A DNA stretch of 64,000 bases from an uncultured Winogradskyella sp. (lineage in GTDB: Bacteria; Bacteroidota; Bacteroidia; Flavobacteriales; Flavobacteriaceae), in contig NZ_CANMIW010000005.1 in the NCBI RefSeq assembly GCF_947498005.1, forward strand, positions 124,001-188,000. The letters are read 5' to 3'. Positions 16,209-25,314 of this stretch are shown here, in pieces; position 1 is the stretch's first letter; each line of letters starts with the position of its first letter. The position numbers and the translations under genes are program-made. The notes under the pieces are model-generated. The model saw only the letters and a list, made by a program, of their open reading frames with translations, made no database searches and was not told the DNA's origin.

Positions 16209-18347
16209 TTAAAAATTTAAATTATATAATAGTTTTAGATAAAATGAACGTCCATAGCCCAATAAAAGAGCGTTGTTAGATGCGCTGTGTGTACCTCCTG
16301 TAGAAGAATTACTTACATTAACATTGGTAACATCAAATAGGTTACGTGCACCAATTGTAACATCTAGTTTATGATCTATAAACGATTTTTTTACAGAGGC
16401 ATCTACCCAACTATAGGCTTCAGTTTTTGTCAAAGTAAATGTAGAGTTACCATCTGTGTCTGTGCCAGAAGCATAATATTGTTCTTGTTCTCCATTGTAT
16501 TTTAAAAGAAGTGTGAAGGCTGTTTTCCAAGGCTGTACATAGTATGATGCACTAGTATTTAGCTGAAGATTGTATAGAAATTCATCATTACTATTTTCTT
16601 CGCTATTATTTATTCTAGAAATACCTTGAAGTGTTGCACCTAAATTGAAAGAGAAGTCTTCCATTTTCAATGTGTTTTCAAACGTAAAACCAATCAATTT
16701 ATAGTTGTCGATATTTATATATTGGTATTGTAATGGTGTGGTATTTACAACAGCAAGGTCAATTTTATCGGAAACGTCTAGGTAGCTTACTTTTAAATTA
16801 TTGACAAGTGAGATATTATTAAACCAACTTCTTTTCTTTAAATTTAAAAAGGCAGAATAACCATTTTCGGGTTTTAGGTTTTCATTGCCTTGTACATCAT
16901 GGTTAGAATCTACAAAATAGTAGTAGAGTTCTTCAAAATTAGGAACTCTATAAGATGTCCCAATATTTCCACGAAGCTCAAAACCTTTGTTCATTAAATA
17001 TCTTGCACTTAATGAGCCTAAGAACTTAGAATCAAAATGCGTATTATATTCATATCTAAAGCCAGGACTTAGCGAGAAGTTTTTAGATAAGTTAAATTCA
17101 GACGTCGTAAAGAATGCTAAATTAGTTTGAGTATTCGTTTTATCTTGTTGTGTGATACTTCCCGAAGCTTGTGTATCAAAACCTTCCATGTAACGTGCTT
17201 CATAGCCTAATTGAAAATTATATGTATCGCTTTTTATTAAATTACCTATGGTTCCTTTTGAGAATAAAACCTTACTAGATTGGTATGTTTCTTCTGTTTC
17301 GCTACTACGTTCTCTACTTAATATATAGTAGTTAAATTCATTTAAATCGCGCTCTTGTTGCTGATAAGATATTGAGGCATTATAGTTAGCACCAGAGTTG
17401 AGTTTACCATCGATATTAATATTGTTTACAAACCGATTGGTGGTAAATATTTTATCTGTTGCTGAAGGATTGCTTGTTTGGTTTTCAGTATCAATATTTG
17501 CTCTAACTGAAGAATCGTAAAAATTAATGATCTCGTTGAAGTATTCAAACTTATAAACAAGCTTAAAATTATTGCCTTTATAATTTATTAAGGCATTAGT
17601 AGTTAATTGTTCTTTTGGCAACCATTCATAACCTCTAAGACCGTCATTTTCATAATAACTTTCGCCTTCTCTATTATTTAAAAATCCGGCGAAGTCATTT
17701 CGGTTGGCGCCAATTTTTGCCATCCATTTTTCATTTATATTGTGAGCAATACTTAAGGATTGTATATGTCTACCTTTGTCAAACCAAGCATATTCATCGC
17801 TAACGGTTTCTTCTTGTAAATATGCATTTATATGCCATGTATCATCAATAGATTTTTTAGTGATAATGTTAATTACGCCAGAAACAGCATTGGCACCATA
17901 TTCAACGCCCATTGCACCTTCAACGATCTCGATACGTTCTATATTATCGAGATTTATCTGAGTTAAATCGATATTGTTACCAAACCCATTATCGCTAACC
18001 ATTGGTATATTATCAATTAAAATATTGAAGTATTGTGAGTCTAATCCAAAAAACGAAATCGTAGAACGTCCTGTCTGTGCGTTAGGAATAATATTAAGGT
18101 TAAGATTAAAATTTAATAGATCAGCTAAGTTGTTTGCAGCAACTTGTTCTATCTGTTTTCTATTTATTACAATAACATTATGTACCGATTTTTTAATTGA
18201 AGTAGGGTTAATTTGGCCAGTGACAACAACTTCATCTAATGATTCTGTTTTAGTACTATCAACAATAGTCGTTCTTTCTTGAGCGAAAGTGTACGAAAAG
18301 AAAAAAAGTAAAAAATAAATTGATGTTTTATTTTTATTTAGACTCAT
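16209..18347 (-). CDS. TonB-dependent heme receptor (HmuR-like)
   Basis: The 712-residue outer-membrane receptor has a signal peptide (YFLLFFFSYTFAQ), a TonB box region (ESLDEVVVTGQ), a plug domain (residues about 45-165, with NVIVINRKQIEQVAANNLAD and IERIEIVEGAMGVEYGANAV) and a 22-strand-type barrel ending in a terminal Phe. Near residue 463 YRVPNFEELY matches the FRAP box and NENLKPENG the NPDL box of heme receptors. A histidine (SNHDVQGN) lies between them, as in HmuR His434. It leads the hmuY unit, with 12 bp between genes. Its promoter overlaps the shared 25-bp site at 18377-18401. Confidence 0.88.
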   Translation of the reverse strand: MSLNKNKTSIYFLLFFFSYTFAQERTTIVDSTKTESLDEVVVTGQINPTSIKKSVHNVIVINRKQIEQVAANNLADLLNFNLNLNIIPNAQTGRSTISFFGLDSQYFNILIDNIPMVSDNGFGNNIDLTQINLDNIERIEIVEGAMGVEYGANAVSGVINIITKKSIDDTWHINAYLQEETVSDEYAWFDKGRHIQSLSIAHNINEKWMAKIGANRNDFAGFLNNREGESYYENDGLRGYEWLPKEQLTTNALINYKGNNFKLVYKFEYFNEIINFYDSSVRANIDTENQTSNPSATDKIFTTNRFVNNINIDGKLNSGANYNASISYQQQERDLNEFNYYILSRERSSETEETYQSSKVLFSKGTIGNLIKSDTYNFQLGYEARYMEGFDTQASGSITQQDKTNTQTNLAFFTTSEFNLSKNFSLSPGFRYEYNTHFDSKFLGSLSARYLMNKGFELRGNIGTSYRVPNFEELYYYFVDSNHDVQGNENLKPENGYSAFLNLKKRSWFNNISLVNNLKVSYLDVSDKIDLAVVNTTPLQYQYINIDNYKLIGFTFENTLKMEDFSFNLGATLQGISRINNSEENSNDEFLYNLQLNTSASYYVQPWKTAFTLLLKYNGEQEQYYASGTDTDGNSTFTLTKTEAYSWVDASVKKSFIDHKLDVTIGARNLFDVTNVNVSNSSTGGTHSASNNALLLGYGRSFYLKLLYNLNF

Positions 18348-18364
18348 TCTATTTAAATTTGTCG

Positions 18365-18397
18365 CAAATATATAATCTTATTTTAATTCATTCCAAA
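18365..18397 (-). promoter_or_regulatory. Promoter of the heme receptor operon
   Basis: On the minus strand TATATTTG (18372-18365) is a good -7 box. TTTG (18397-18394) is the -33 box, 21 bp away. The -33 element lies inside the putative operator 18377-18401. Confidence 0.7.
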
Positions 18398-18401
18398 TAA
18401 G
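18377..18401. promoter_or_regulatory. Putative iron-responsive operator, copy A
   Basis: This 25-bp site begins CTTATTTTAATT and ends ATTCCAAATAAG. The outer arms CTTATTT and AAATAAG are a perfect 7-bp inverted repeat, and 9 of 12 symmetric pairs match overall. It differs from copy B (23937-23961) at only 3 of 25 positions. It sits between the divergent hmuR and DUF6607 genes and covers the -33 box of hmuR. Fur-family repressors bind such AT-rich palindromes; that this one is Fur is inference. Confidence 0.6.
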
Positions 18402-18450
18402 AATAAGATATTTTCAATTTTTTTAAAACACATTAATAAATTATTTAAAA

Positions 18451-19353
18451 ATGAAGAGAGTAGTCGTTTTAACCTTTGTATTAGCATTTGCATTTAGCCT
18501 TAACGCGCAAAAAAAGAAAACACAAGATCAAGAAGCCATTAAAGACATGTGTGGTTGCTATGAAGTAACCTTTAATTTTGCTGAGACATTTTCTTATAGC
18601 GAAGATTCATTATATAGACCATCTAAAACTAAAGTAGATAAAGGATTAGAGTGGGCCCAATTGGTAACTGATGAGGACGATAAAATTTCTATCCAACATT
18701 TATTACAAGTTGGTAGACCAGATAGTCCAATGATCATAAAGCACTGGAGACAAGATTGGTTGTTTGAAAACAAAGAATTTTACATGTACAATGGCGATAA
18801 CGAATGGGTTTTTGAAAACAAATCTAAAGAAGAGGTAAAAGGCCAGTGGACTCAAAAAGTATATCAAGTAGATGATAGTCCGCGTTACGAAGGGTCTTCA
18901 ACTTGGGTGCACGTTGATGGCAAAAGCTATTGGGAAAACGAAACTACAGCACCTTTGCCAAGAAGAGAGTATACAAAACGTAGCGATTATAATGTTACAT
19001 TGAGAGGTAATCGTCAAGAAATCACTAAATATGGTTGGTTACATGACCAAGATAATGCTAAAATAATAAGAGAAGATAGTAAAGAAGATATTATTTTAGC
19101 CAAAGAAAAAGGGTATAATACCTATGAGAAAGTAGATGATAGTAAATGCCAGGCAGCACAAGATTGGTGGAAAGAGCATCAAGAAAAATGGGCTTTGGTT
19201 AGAAGTAAATGGGATGAAGTGTACGCAAGAAATAAAGATTTGGAATTAGAAACCAAAGTAGACAATAAACCATTATATAAGCATTTGTTTAATGACGAGG
19301 TTGTTGAGCAAAAAGAAATTGAAACCACTATAGAATCGTTTGTAAAAAAATAA
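18451..19353 (+). CDS. DUF6607 family exported protein
   Basis: The 300-residue protein has a signal peptide (VVLTFVLAFAFSLNAQ) followed by AIKDMCGCYEVTFNFAETFS, with the CGCY motif of the DUF6607 family. The middle is rich in Trp and charged residues (HWRQDWLFENKEFY, KSYWENETTAPLPRREY), and LRGNRQEITKYGWLHDQDN follows. The family is of unknown function and is seen in Bacteroidota iron loci. Here it opens a five-gene unit divergent from the heme receptor; the ankyrin gene starts 1 bp after its stop. A periplasmic role in handling heme or iron is inferred from context only. No clear TAnnTTTG box was found for this side. Confidence 0.75.
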   Translation: MKRVVVLTFVLAFAFSLNAQKKKTQDQEAIKDMCGCYEVTFNFAETFSYSEDSLYRPSKTKVDKGLEWAQLVTDEDDKISIQHLLQVGRPDSPMIIKHWRQDWLFENKEFYMYNGDNEWVFENKSKEEVKGQWTQKVYQVDDSPRYEGSSTWVHVDGKSYWENETTAPLPRREYTKRSDYNVTLRGNRQEITKYGWLHDQDNAKIIREDSKEDIILAKEKGYNTYEKVDDSKCQAAQDWWKEHQEKWALVRSKWDEVYARNKDLELETKVDNKPLYKHLFNDEVVEQKEIETTIESFVKK

Positions 19354-19354
19354 T

Positions 19355-20833
19355 ATGAAGCAATTAAAAACCTATTTAGCATTTTTAGTATTAGCCCTAA
19401 GTTTTCAGGCTTTTTCTCAAAGCAATGTTTTTTTAAACAGAGAATTTTGGGATTCTAAACCAAGTGTTGAAACCATAGAAGAAAGAATTAAGGATGGTAA
19501 TAATCCATCTGAAGCAAATAGTAATAATTTTGATGGCGTTGTATATGCCATTTTACAAAATGCACCTTTTAAGTCTATTGTTTATTTAATGACACAAAAA
19601 GGAAATGATGTTAATAAACTAACCCACGATGGTAGAACTTACATCTTTTGGGCGGCTTATAAAGGTAATACAGAAATTGTAGCGTACTTATTAGAAAATG
19701 GTACCAAAACTGATCTTACAGATGATAAAGGCAATACAATTATCAATTTTGCGGCAGGAGCGGGACAAGCAAATACTAAAGTCTATGATCTCATTTTAGA
19801 AAAGAATGTGGATCTCATAAAAAAGACAAACCCTAATGGAGCTAATGCCTTGTTATTAGGTGCACCGACCGATACAGATTTTAAATTAACAAGCTATTTT
19901 CAGTCTAAAGGATTAAGCATTAAAAGTTTAGATAACGATGGTAACGGCATCTTTAATTATGTTGCGAAGGCTGGCAATATAGAATTAATGAATTCACTTC
20001 TAGAGAAAGGACTTAAAGGCACAGACCAAGCCTTTTTATTTGCAGCGACTGGCACACGTGGAAATTCTAATGGTATTGAGGTTTATAAATATCTTGAAAG
20101 TGTTGGTTTAAATCCTAATGTTACCAATAACGAAGGTGTAAACCCATTGCACGTTTTAGCAGCAAGAAGTAAAGATGAGACAGTAATCAACCATTTATTG
20201 GAAAAAGGAATTGATGTTTTCGCTACAGACAATAAAGGTAATTCTGCTTTTATGAATGCGGCTTCAAGAAATAATTTAGCTATTGTAAAGTTGTTATCTC
20301 AAAAGTTAAAATTGGTCGATTCAAAAAACAAAAAAGGCCAATCTGCTTTAACGTTAGCTGTTGGTAGCAATGTTGCTGATGTTGTCGAATTTTTACTTAA
20401 TAATGATGCTGATGCCACAATAATTGATGAAAAAGGAAATGATCTAACCTATTACTTAATCAATTCTTATTCGAGCAGAAATAAAGAGCAATTTTCTAAA
20501 AAACTGGCCTTATTGAAAAGTAGAAATGTCAATTTGTCTAAAGTGCAAGAATCTGGAAACACTTGGTATCATCTAGCTGTTGAAAAAAATAGTTTAGAGT
20601 TATTAAAGTTGGCAACGGAAATGAAGCAAGATATCAATGCTAAAAATAAGGAAGGCAATACAGCATTGCATTTGGCGGCATTAAAAGCTAAAGATGATAA
20701 AATTCTTAAATTTTTAATAGAACAAGGAGCAGATAAAAAAGTGGTTACAGATTTCGAAGAATCTGCTTACGATTTAGCAAAAGAGAACGAATTACTTACG
20801 GAGAAAAAGATTTCAATTAAATTTTTAAAGTAA
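19355..20833 (+). CDS. Exported ankyrin-repeat protein
   Basis: The 492-residue protein has a signal peptide (TYLAFLVLALSFQAFSQ) and then about ten ankyrin repeats, for example DGRTYIFWAAYKGNTEIVAY, KGQSALTLAVGSNVADVVEF and EGNTALHLAALKAKDDKILK. Ankyrin repeats bind proteins. A periplasmic ankyrin protein in this place may be a scaffold for the reductase or the receptor (inference). It starts 1 bp after the DUF6607 stop and is followed by the DUF2271 gene after 13 bp. Confidence 0.85.
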   Translation: MKQLKTYLAFLVLALSFQAFSQSNVFLNREFWDSKPSVETIEERIKDGNNPSEANSNNFDGVVYAILQNAPFKSIVYLMTQKGNDVNKLTHDGRTYIFWAAYKGNTEIVAYLLENGTKTDLTDDKGNTIINFAAGAGQANTKVYDLILEKNVDLIKKTNPNGANALLLGAPTDTDFKLTSYFQSKGLSIKSLDNDGNGIFNYVAKAGNIELMNSLLEKGLKGTDQAFLFAATGTRGNSNGIEVYKYLESVGLNPNVTNNEGVNPLHVLAARSKDETVINHLLEKGIDVFATDNKGNSAFMNAASRNNLAIVKLLSQKLKLVDSKNKKGQSALTLAVGSNVADVVEFLLNNDADATIIDEKGNDLTYYLINSYSSRNKEQFSKKLALLKSRNVNLSKVQESGNTWYHLAVEKNSLELLKLATEMKQDINAKNKEGNTALHLAALKAKDDKILKFLIEQGADKKVVTDFEESAYDLAKENELLTEKKISIKFLK

Positions 20834-20846
20834 TACAATATTGAAT

Positions 20847-21332
20847 ATGAAAAACATAAAATTAATAACCTTATTGTCAATTCTTGTTTTAGGATTAGTG
20901 TCATTTACAAATTTCGCAGCATCTAGCAAATACAAATGCATGATTCAAATGACTAATTACAATGGAGAAGGCGCATACATCGTTATTTCATTGCTAAATG
21001 CGGAAGGCGAATATGTGGAAACCTTAAATGTAAAAGGTGATGATGATGAGTGGTATAATACTGTAGAATCTTGGTGGCAGTTTTACGGCAAACGTAGACC
21101 AAATATTGATGCCATTACAGGAGCTACAATTAGTGGAGGAGAACGCGCCATTAGCGTTATAGAAATTGATGATGATAAACTAGATAAAGGGTACAAATTA
21201 AGATTTGAAACTGCAGTAGAAGATCAAGAATATTACGAAAGCGATGTAGAGTTAGAATTAACATCTGCAAACGTAAAAAGTAAAGTAGAAGGTATAGGAT
21301 TTATACGCTACATACGTATGATGCCACAATAA
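20847..21332 (+). CDS. DUF2271 family exported protein
   Basis: The ATG at 20847 is chosen over the in-frame TTG at 20841; it gives 161 residues with an N-terminal signal (KLITLLSILVLGLVSFTNF). The DUF2271 domain shows MIQMTNYNGEGAYIVISLLN, DDDEWYNTVESWWQFYGKRR and NIDAITGATISGGERAI. The family is periplasmic and often encoded next to PepSY membrane proteins, as here (the PepSY-reductase gene begins 11 bp later). The DAITGATISGG stretch resembles FMN-attachment (S/T)GAT motifs of ApbE-modified proteins, but it is not long enough to prove flavinylation. Confidence 0.78.
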   Translation: MKNIKLITLLSILVLGLVSFTNFAASSKYKCMIQMTNYNGEGAYIVISLLNAEGEYVETLNVKGDDDEWYNTVESWWQFYGKRRPNIDAITGATISGGERAISVIEIDDDKLDKGYKLRFETAVEDQEYYESDVELELTSANVKSKVEGIGFIRYIRMMPQ

Positions 21333-21343
21333 ACTAGTGTAAA

Positions 21344-23527
21344 ATGACCATTTCTATCTGGAGATTTAGTCATCTTATGTTGGCTTTGGTGTCTTCGCTT
21401 TTTATTGTTTTAGCATCAGTAACTGGTACAATTTTGGCTTTTGAGCCAATATCTAATCAGTTACAACCTTATAAGATTAATAGCAATATATCTTTAAGTA
21501 CTACTATTAATAGTCTATCAGAACGCTATGACGAAATTATTACCATCGCAACCGATGAGAATGATTTTGTTGTGGCTTCTGTAATTACAAAAGAAGGTAA
21601 TAGCGAAACATTTTACGTCAATCCAGAAACTGGAGAAAAGCTTGGTCAGCTGATTGAGAAAGCGCCTATTTTTAAATTCACAACCAATCTACATCGTTCT
21701 TTATTTTTAAAATCAACTGGTCGTTTTATTGTAGGTTTAGTGTCTTTCTTTTTAATTCTAATGGCCATAACAGGATTAGTGTTATTAGCCAAAAGGCAAG
21801 GCGGAGTAACACGTTTTTTTTCAAAGATTATAAATGAAAATTTTGAGCAATATTATCACGTTGTTTTAGGACGTTGGTTTTTAGTACCAGTAATTATTGT
21901 TGCGTTTACAGGTGTTTATTTGTCCTTAGAAAAATTTTCATTGTTACCCGAAACAAAAATTTCTCACACATATCCTGAAGCTGAATTGGGAGCGATTGAG
22001 CGAATTTCTGTTTCAGATTTTGAGCTTTTCAACTCTTTAAAAATTTCAGAAGTTAAAAACGTAGAATTCCCATTTTCAGATGATGTTGAAGATTATTTCT
22101 TCATAAAATTAAAGGATAAGGAATTATTGGTTAATCAATTTAATGGAGATGTTGTTAGTGAGCAAGTTTATCCTTTAGTGAAGCTATTATCAGATTGGAG
22201 TTTGTTTTTCCACACAGGTCAAGGAAGTGTTTTGTGGTCTATAGTTTTAGCGTTGGTAAGTTTGGCGTTGCTAGTCTTTATTTATTCTGGTTTTGCCATG
22301 ACTTTAAAGCGTCGTAAATCGGCTGAGAAAATTAAAAACAAATACACTAAAGACGAAGCTGAACATATTATTCTAGTAGGTTCTGAAACAGGAAGCACCT
22401 TCAAATTCGCAAACCTCTTTTATAAAGCGTTGTTAGCTGAAGGTAAACAAGTTTTTATTACAGATTTAAATAATTGTACAACGTTTAATAAAGCCAAGCA
22501 ATTAATAATCCTTACATCGACTTATGGCGAAGGCGAAGCACCAATTAATGCGAATAAATTTGAAAAATTATTAGAAAGCACAAATCAAAATAAGGAAATT
22601 GATTACGCTGTTGTGGGCTTTGGTTCTATGTTATATCCAGATTATTGCAAATATGCTGAAGCGATAGATGACTTATTAAATAAACATATAAATCTCAATA
22701 GAAAACAGGAGCTTTTCAAAATTAATAATCAGTCATTTCAAGCTTTTAAAAATTGGGTTTCACAATGGAATTCAATCAATAATTGTCATCTAAAAATTCA
22801 ACAACCCGTTGAAAAACTAAGTACAAAATATACAAGAGAATTTGAAGTTATAAAACGCACTGAATTAAATGTTGATGACACGTTTTTAATTGAACTAAAA
22901 CCACTTAAAAAAATTAAGTTTCAGTCAGGCGATTTATTAGCGTTTCAACCGAATAAAGATGAAGCCGCCAGACAGTATTCTATAGCTAAAGTAGGTAATG
23001 ATATTTTGCTAAGTATTAAAAAACATGATAAAGGTGTGTGTTCAACCTTTTTTAGCCAATTGAATCCGTCAGATATAATTACAGCCACTATTGAACCAAA
23101 CCCAAATTTTCATTTACCAAAAGTAGCAAAAGATGTTATTCTCATTGCTAACGGAACAGGTATTGCACCATTCTTAGGCATGATTAAAGAAAACCAAAAC
23201 CAGAAAAATATACATCTATTTTGGGGCGGACGAACTAAAGCGTCTTTAAACTTATATGCAGATCATTTAAATGAAAATAATCTAAAACAACTTCATGTTT
23301 CATATTCGCAAGAACAAGAGGAAAAGGTTTATGTTCAAGATATAATACATCAAAATAAAACACTTATTGCTAGACATCTAATAGTAGATGGAATAATAAT
23401 GATTTGTGGTTCTGTTGCCATGCAGAATGGTGTTTTAGAGATGTTAAATGAGATTACTACCAATGAATTAAACAAACCATTAAGCACGTTTGAAAATAAC
23501 GATCAGTTGCGAATGGATTGTTACTAA
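21344..23527 (+). CDS. PepSY membrane domain fused to flavodoxin and NADPH-flavin reductase (membrane heme/ferric reductase candidate)
   Basis: Residues 1-330 form a PepSY-associated membrane unit with four main helices and paired histidines that can carry heme (FRFSHLMLAL-type start, FTTNLHRSLFLKSTGRFIVG, YYHVVLGRWF, LFFHTGQGSVLW). Residues 340-475 are a flavodoxin (VGSETGSTFKFANLF, TSTYGEGEAPINANKF, GFGSMLYPDYCKYAEAID). Residues 490-727 are a ferredoxin-NADP reductase module with the FAD motif ARQYSIA near 543, GVCSTFF, the NADP motif LIANGTGIAPFLG near 600, ICGSVAMQNGV, and a terminal aromatic Tyr. It would pass electrons from NADPH through FAD and FMN across the inner membrane. Fused forms of this kind occur in iron-uptake loci. 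It overlaps the next open frame slightly. Confidence 0.85.
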   Translation: MTISIWRFSHLMLALVSSLFIVLASVTGTILAFEPISNQLQPYKINSNISLSTTINSLSERYDEIITIATDENDFVVASVITKEGNSETFYVNPETGEKLGQLIEKAPIFKFTTNLHRSLFLKSTGRFIVGLVSFFLILMAITGLVLLAKRQGGVTRFFSKIINENFEQYYHVVLGRWFLVPVIIVAFTGVYLSLEKFSLLPETKISHTYPEAELGAIERISVSDFELFNSLKISEVKNVEFPFSDDVEDYFFIKLKDKELLVNQFNGDVVSEQVYPLVKLLSDWSLFFHTGQGSVLWSIVLALVSLALLVFIYSGFAMTLKRRKSAEKIKNKYTKDEAEHIILVGSETGSTFKFANLFYKALLAEGKQVFITDLNNCTTFNKAKQLIILTSTYGEGEAPINANKFEKLLESTNQNKEIDYAVVGFGSMLYPDYCKYAEAIDDLLNKHINLNRKQELFKINNQSFQAFKNWVSQWNSINNCHLKIQQPVEKLSTKYTREFEVIKRTELNVDDTFLIELKPLKKIKFQSGDLLAFQPNKDEAARQYSIAKVGNDILLSIKKHDKGVCSTFFSQLNPSDIITATIEPNPNFHLPKVAKDVILIANGTGIAPFLGMIKENQNQKNIHLFWGGRTKASLNLYADHLNENNLKQLHVSYSQEQEEKVYVQDIIHQNKTLIARHLIVDGIIMICGSVAMQNGVLEMLNEITTNELNKPLSTFENNDQLRMDCY

Positions 23528-23538
23528 AATTAATAATT

Positions 23539-23901
23539 ATGTGCCAAAATATAAAAGTACTTTCTAAAGTAAATGGTGGAGAGTTATTGTTTTGCAAAGA
23601 CTGTAAACTCTATCATCTAGCATTTAATAATTTGTTTTTTGCTATAAACGAAGATGAATTAGAACGTCTTAAACATTACATGAATAACATAGATCCTGAA
23701 TATTGGGAACAAAAGTATAATAGTTGTTCTGTGAGAAGAAAAATACCATTACCATCTACGCAAGAAAATTTGGTTATTATGTTTAGTAGGCAAGAGTTAA
23801 CGGAAATAAGAACACTCTTAAATTATAAAATGTATAAAGAGAACAACTCTATTGAGTTTTTAAATGTTGATGATATAGATTATAATTTAATTCTTAATTA
23901 A
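23539..23901 (+). CDS. Small CxxC protein, resembles DUF6686
   Basis: The ATG at 23539 is preferred (120 residues, MCQNIKVLSKVNGGELLFC); an upstream frame start at 23518 lies inside the reductase gene. LLFCKDCKLYHLAFNNLFF has a CxxC pair that may bind metal, and DPEYWEQKYNSCSVRRKIPL and TQENLVIMFSRQELTEIRTL follow. There is no signal peptide, so it is cytoplasmic. I recall a Bacteroidota family (DUF6686) with this pattern, but am not certain. It closes the unit that starts with DUF6607, 11 bp after the reductase. An iron- or heme-handling role is inference. Confidence 0.6.
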   Translation: MCQNIKVLSKVNGGELLFCKDCKLYHLAFNNLFFAINEDELERLKHYMNNIDPEYWEQKYNSCSVRRKIPLPSTQENLVIMFSRQELTEIRTLLNYKMYKENNSIEFLNVDDIDYNLILN

Positions 23902-23936
23902 ATCGATAAAATTTTACGAATTCTGTAAAAGTCATT

Positions 23937-23961
23937 ATTATTTTAATTTATTCTAAATAAG
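23937..23961 (+). promoter_or_regulatory. Putative iron-responsive operator, copy B
   Basis: This 25-bp site begins ATTATTTTAATT and ends ATTCTAAATAAG, identical to copy A (18377-18401) at 22 of 25 positions. It ends 1 bp before the -33 box of the DUF4856 promoter, so a bound protein would block RNA polymerase. The regulator is probably a Fur-family protein (inference). Confidence 0.6.
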
Positions 23962-23962
23962 C

Positions 23963-23994
23963 TTTTGGTTTAATATATTTCTATATTAAATTTG
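23963..23994 (+). promoter_or_regulatory. Promoter of the DUF4856-imelysin unit
   Basis: TTTTG (23963-23967) and TAAATTTG (23987-23994) are separated by 19 bp, a textbook Bacteroidota promoter. The operator copy B lies directly upstream. Confidence 0.8.
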
Positions 23995-24096
23995 CGACTT
24001 CAATATAATATTATTTTTATCAAATCTAAATAAAGGATAAAAGTCCATAAAATTAAATCTATGAATTTTAATTTCAACAAAAAAAACCAAATAAAA

Positions 24097-25290
24097 ATGA
24101 CTAAAAGATTTGCATTAAGTTTATTTGCTGTAGGTGCATTGTTTACGTCTTGTTCTAGTGATGATGACAATGGGACCTCAGGACCACAAGTAGAAGAACC
24201 AGCAACCTATCAATTTGAAAGAAATGGAACTACAACAGTAAGTTACGATGGTCAAACGACACGTATAGAAATGGCTGAAGAATTTGTGTCGTCTCTTACA
24301 GATACTAGTAAATCAGAAGCAGAATTAGATGGTATGTTTACGAATACTGGTAATTACTTTTCGACTTCAGATTTAAATGAGTCTACTAAAAATATTAGAA
24401 GTAAAACTGCAGCATCTACAGATTATTACTCTGCAAATACTACAGATGCTACAGCTATAAAAGCACAATTTGATACTTGGATAGAAAGTCAAGTAACCGA
24501 AGTTTTCCCTAATTGGAATACTGATGCTGTTTCTGGTACTGCCGGAAAAATTCAAGAAGCAGGTGGTGGTTCTACACGTTATGTAAATGCAAAAGGAGTA
24601 GAGTACAACCAAGTTGTTGCAAAAGGATTAATTGGTGGTTTAATGACGGATCAAATCCTTAATAATTATTTAAGTCCTGCGGTTTTAGATGCTGGCAATA
24701 ATGTAGAAGACAATGACAACGATGTTTTAGATGGCTCTAGTAATTACACATCAATGGAGCATAAATGGGACGAAGCTTTTGGTTATTTATATGGTACTGA
24801 CGATGTTTTGGCTCCACAATTAGGAGCAGATAGTTTTTTAAATAAATACTTATCTCGTGTAGAAGGCGATGAAGATTTTGCTGGTATTGCTCAAGATATC
24901 TATGACGCCTTTAAATTAGGAAGAGCAGCAATCGTTGCTAAAAATTATACGGTTAGAGATCAGCAAGCTGATATTATAAAAGAAAAATTATCTATAGTTA
25001 TTGGTGTTAGAGCTGTTCATTATTTACAAGCTGGAAAAAGTGGATTAGGATCTGATTATGCATCGTCATTCCATGATTTATCAGAAGGTTTAGGTTTTGT
25101 TTATAGTTTACAATTTACACGTCAGCCAGGAATTGATATTCCATATTTATCAAAAACTGAGGTTGATGCTTTTGTATCAGAATTATTAGAAGGTAACGGA
25201 TTTTGGGATGTAACAACAGATACGTTAGATGATATATCTGAAGATATTGCAGACCGTTTTAGCTTTACTGTTGCAGAGACAGCAAGCTAA
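24097..25290 (+). CDS. DUF4856 lipoprotein
   Basis: The ATG at 24097 gives 397 residues with a lipoprotein signal (MTKRFALSLFAVGALFTSC); the ATG at 24061 would add 12 polar residues before it. After the cysteine comes the acidic SSDDD linker typical of surface lipoproteins. The DUF4856 region has TYQFERNGTTTVSYDGQTTR, SSNYTSMEHKWDEAFGYLYG and VIGVRAVHYLQAGKSGLG. The HKWDEAFGYLYG and VRAVHYL segments recall imelysin-type helical bundles, and an imelysin gene follows. Surface or periplasmic iron handling is inferred from family association and the Fur-like site upstream. Confidence 0.8.
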   Translation: MTKRFALSLFAVGALFTSCSSDDDNGTSGPQVEEPATYQFERNGTTTVSYDGQTTRIEMAEEFVSSLTDTSKSEAELDGMFTNTGNYFSTSDLNESTKNIRSKTAASTDYYSANTTDATAIKAQFDTWIESQVTEVFPNWNTDAVSGTAGKIQEAGGGSTRYVNAKGVEYNQVVAKGLIGGLMTDQILNNYLSPAVLDAGNNVEDNDNDVLDGSSNYTSMEHKWDEAFGYLYGTDDVLAPQLGADSFLNKYLSRVEGDEDFAGIAQDIYDAFKLGRAAIVAKNYTVRDQQADIIKEKLSIVIGVRAVHYLQAGKSGLGSDYASSFHDLSEGLGFVYSLQFTRQPGIDIPYLSKTEVDAFVSELLEGNGFWDVTTDTLDDISEDIADRFSFTVAETAS

Positions 25291-25314
25291 AAAGTTATAA
25301 AACTAAAATAATCA

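Noticed and set aside
20841-21332. DUF2271 as an ApbE-flavinylated protein
   Set aside because: DAITGATISGG resembles part of the flavinylation motif, but the required full motif and an apbE gene are not seen.
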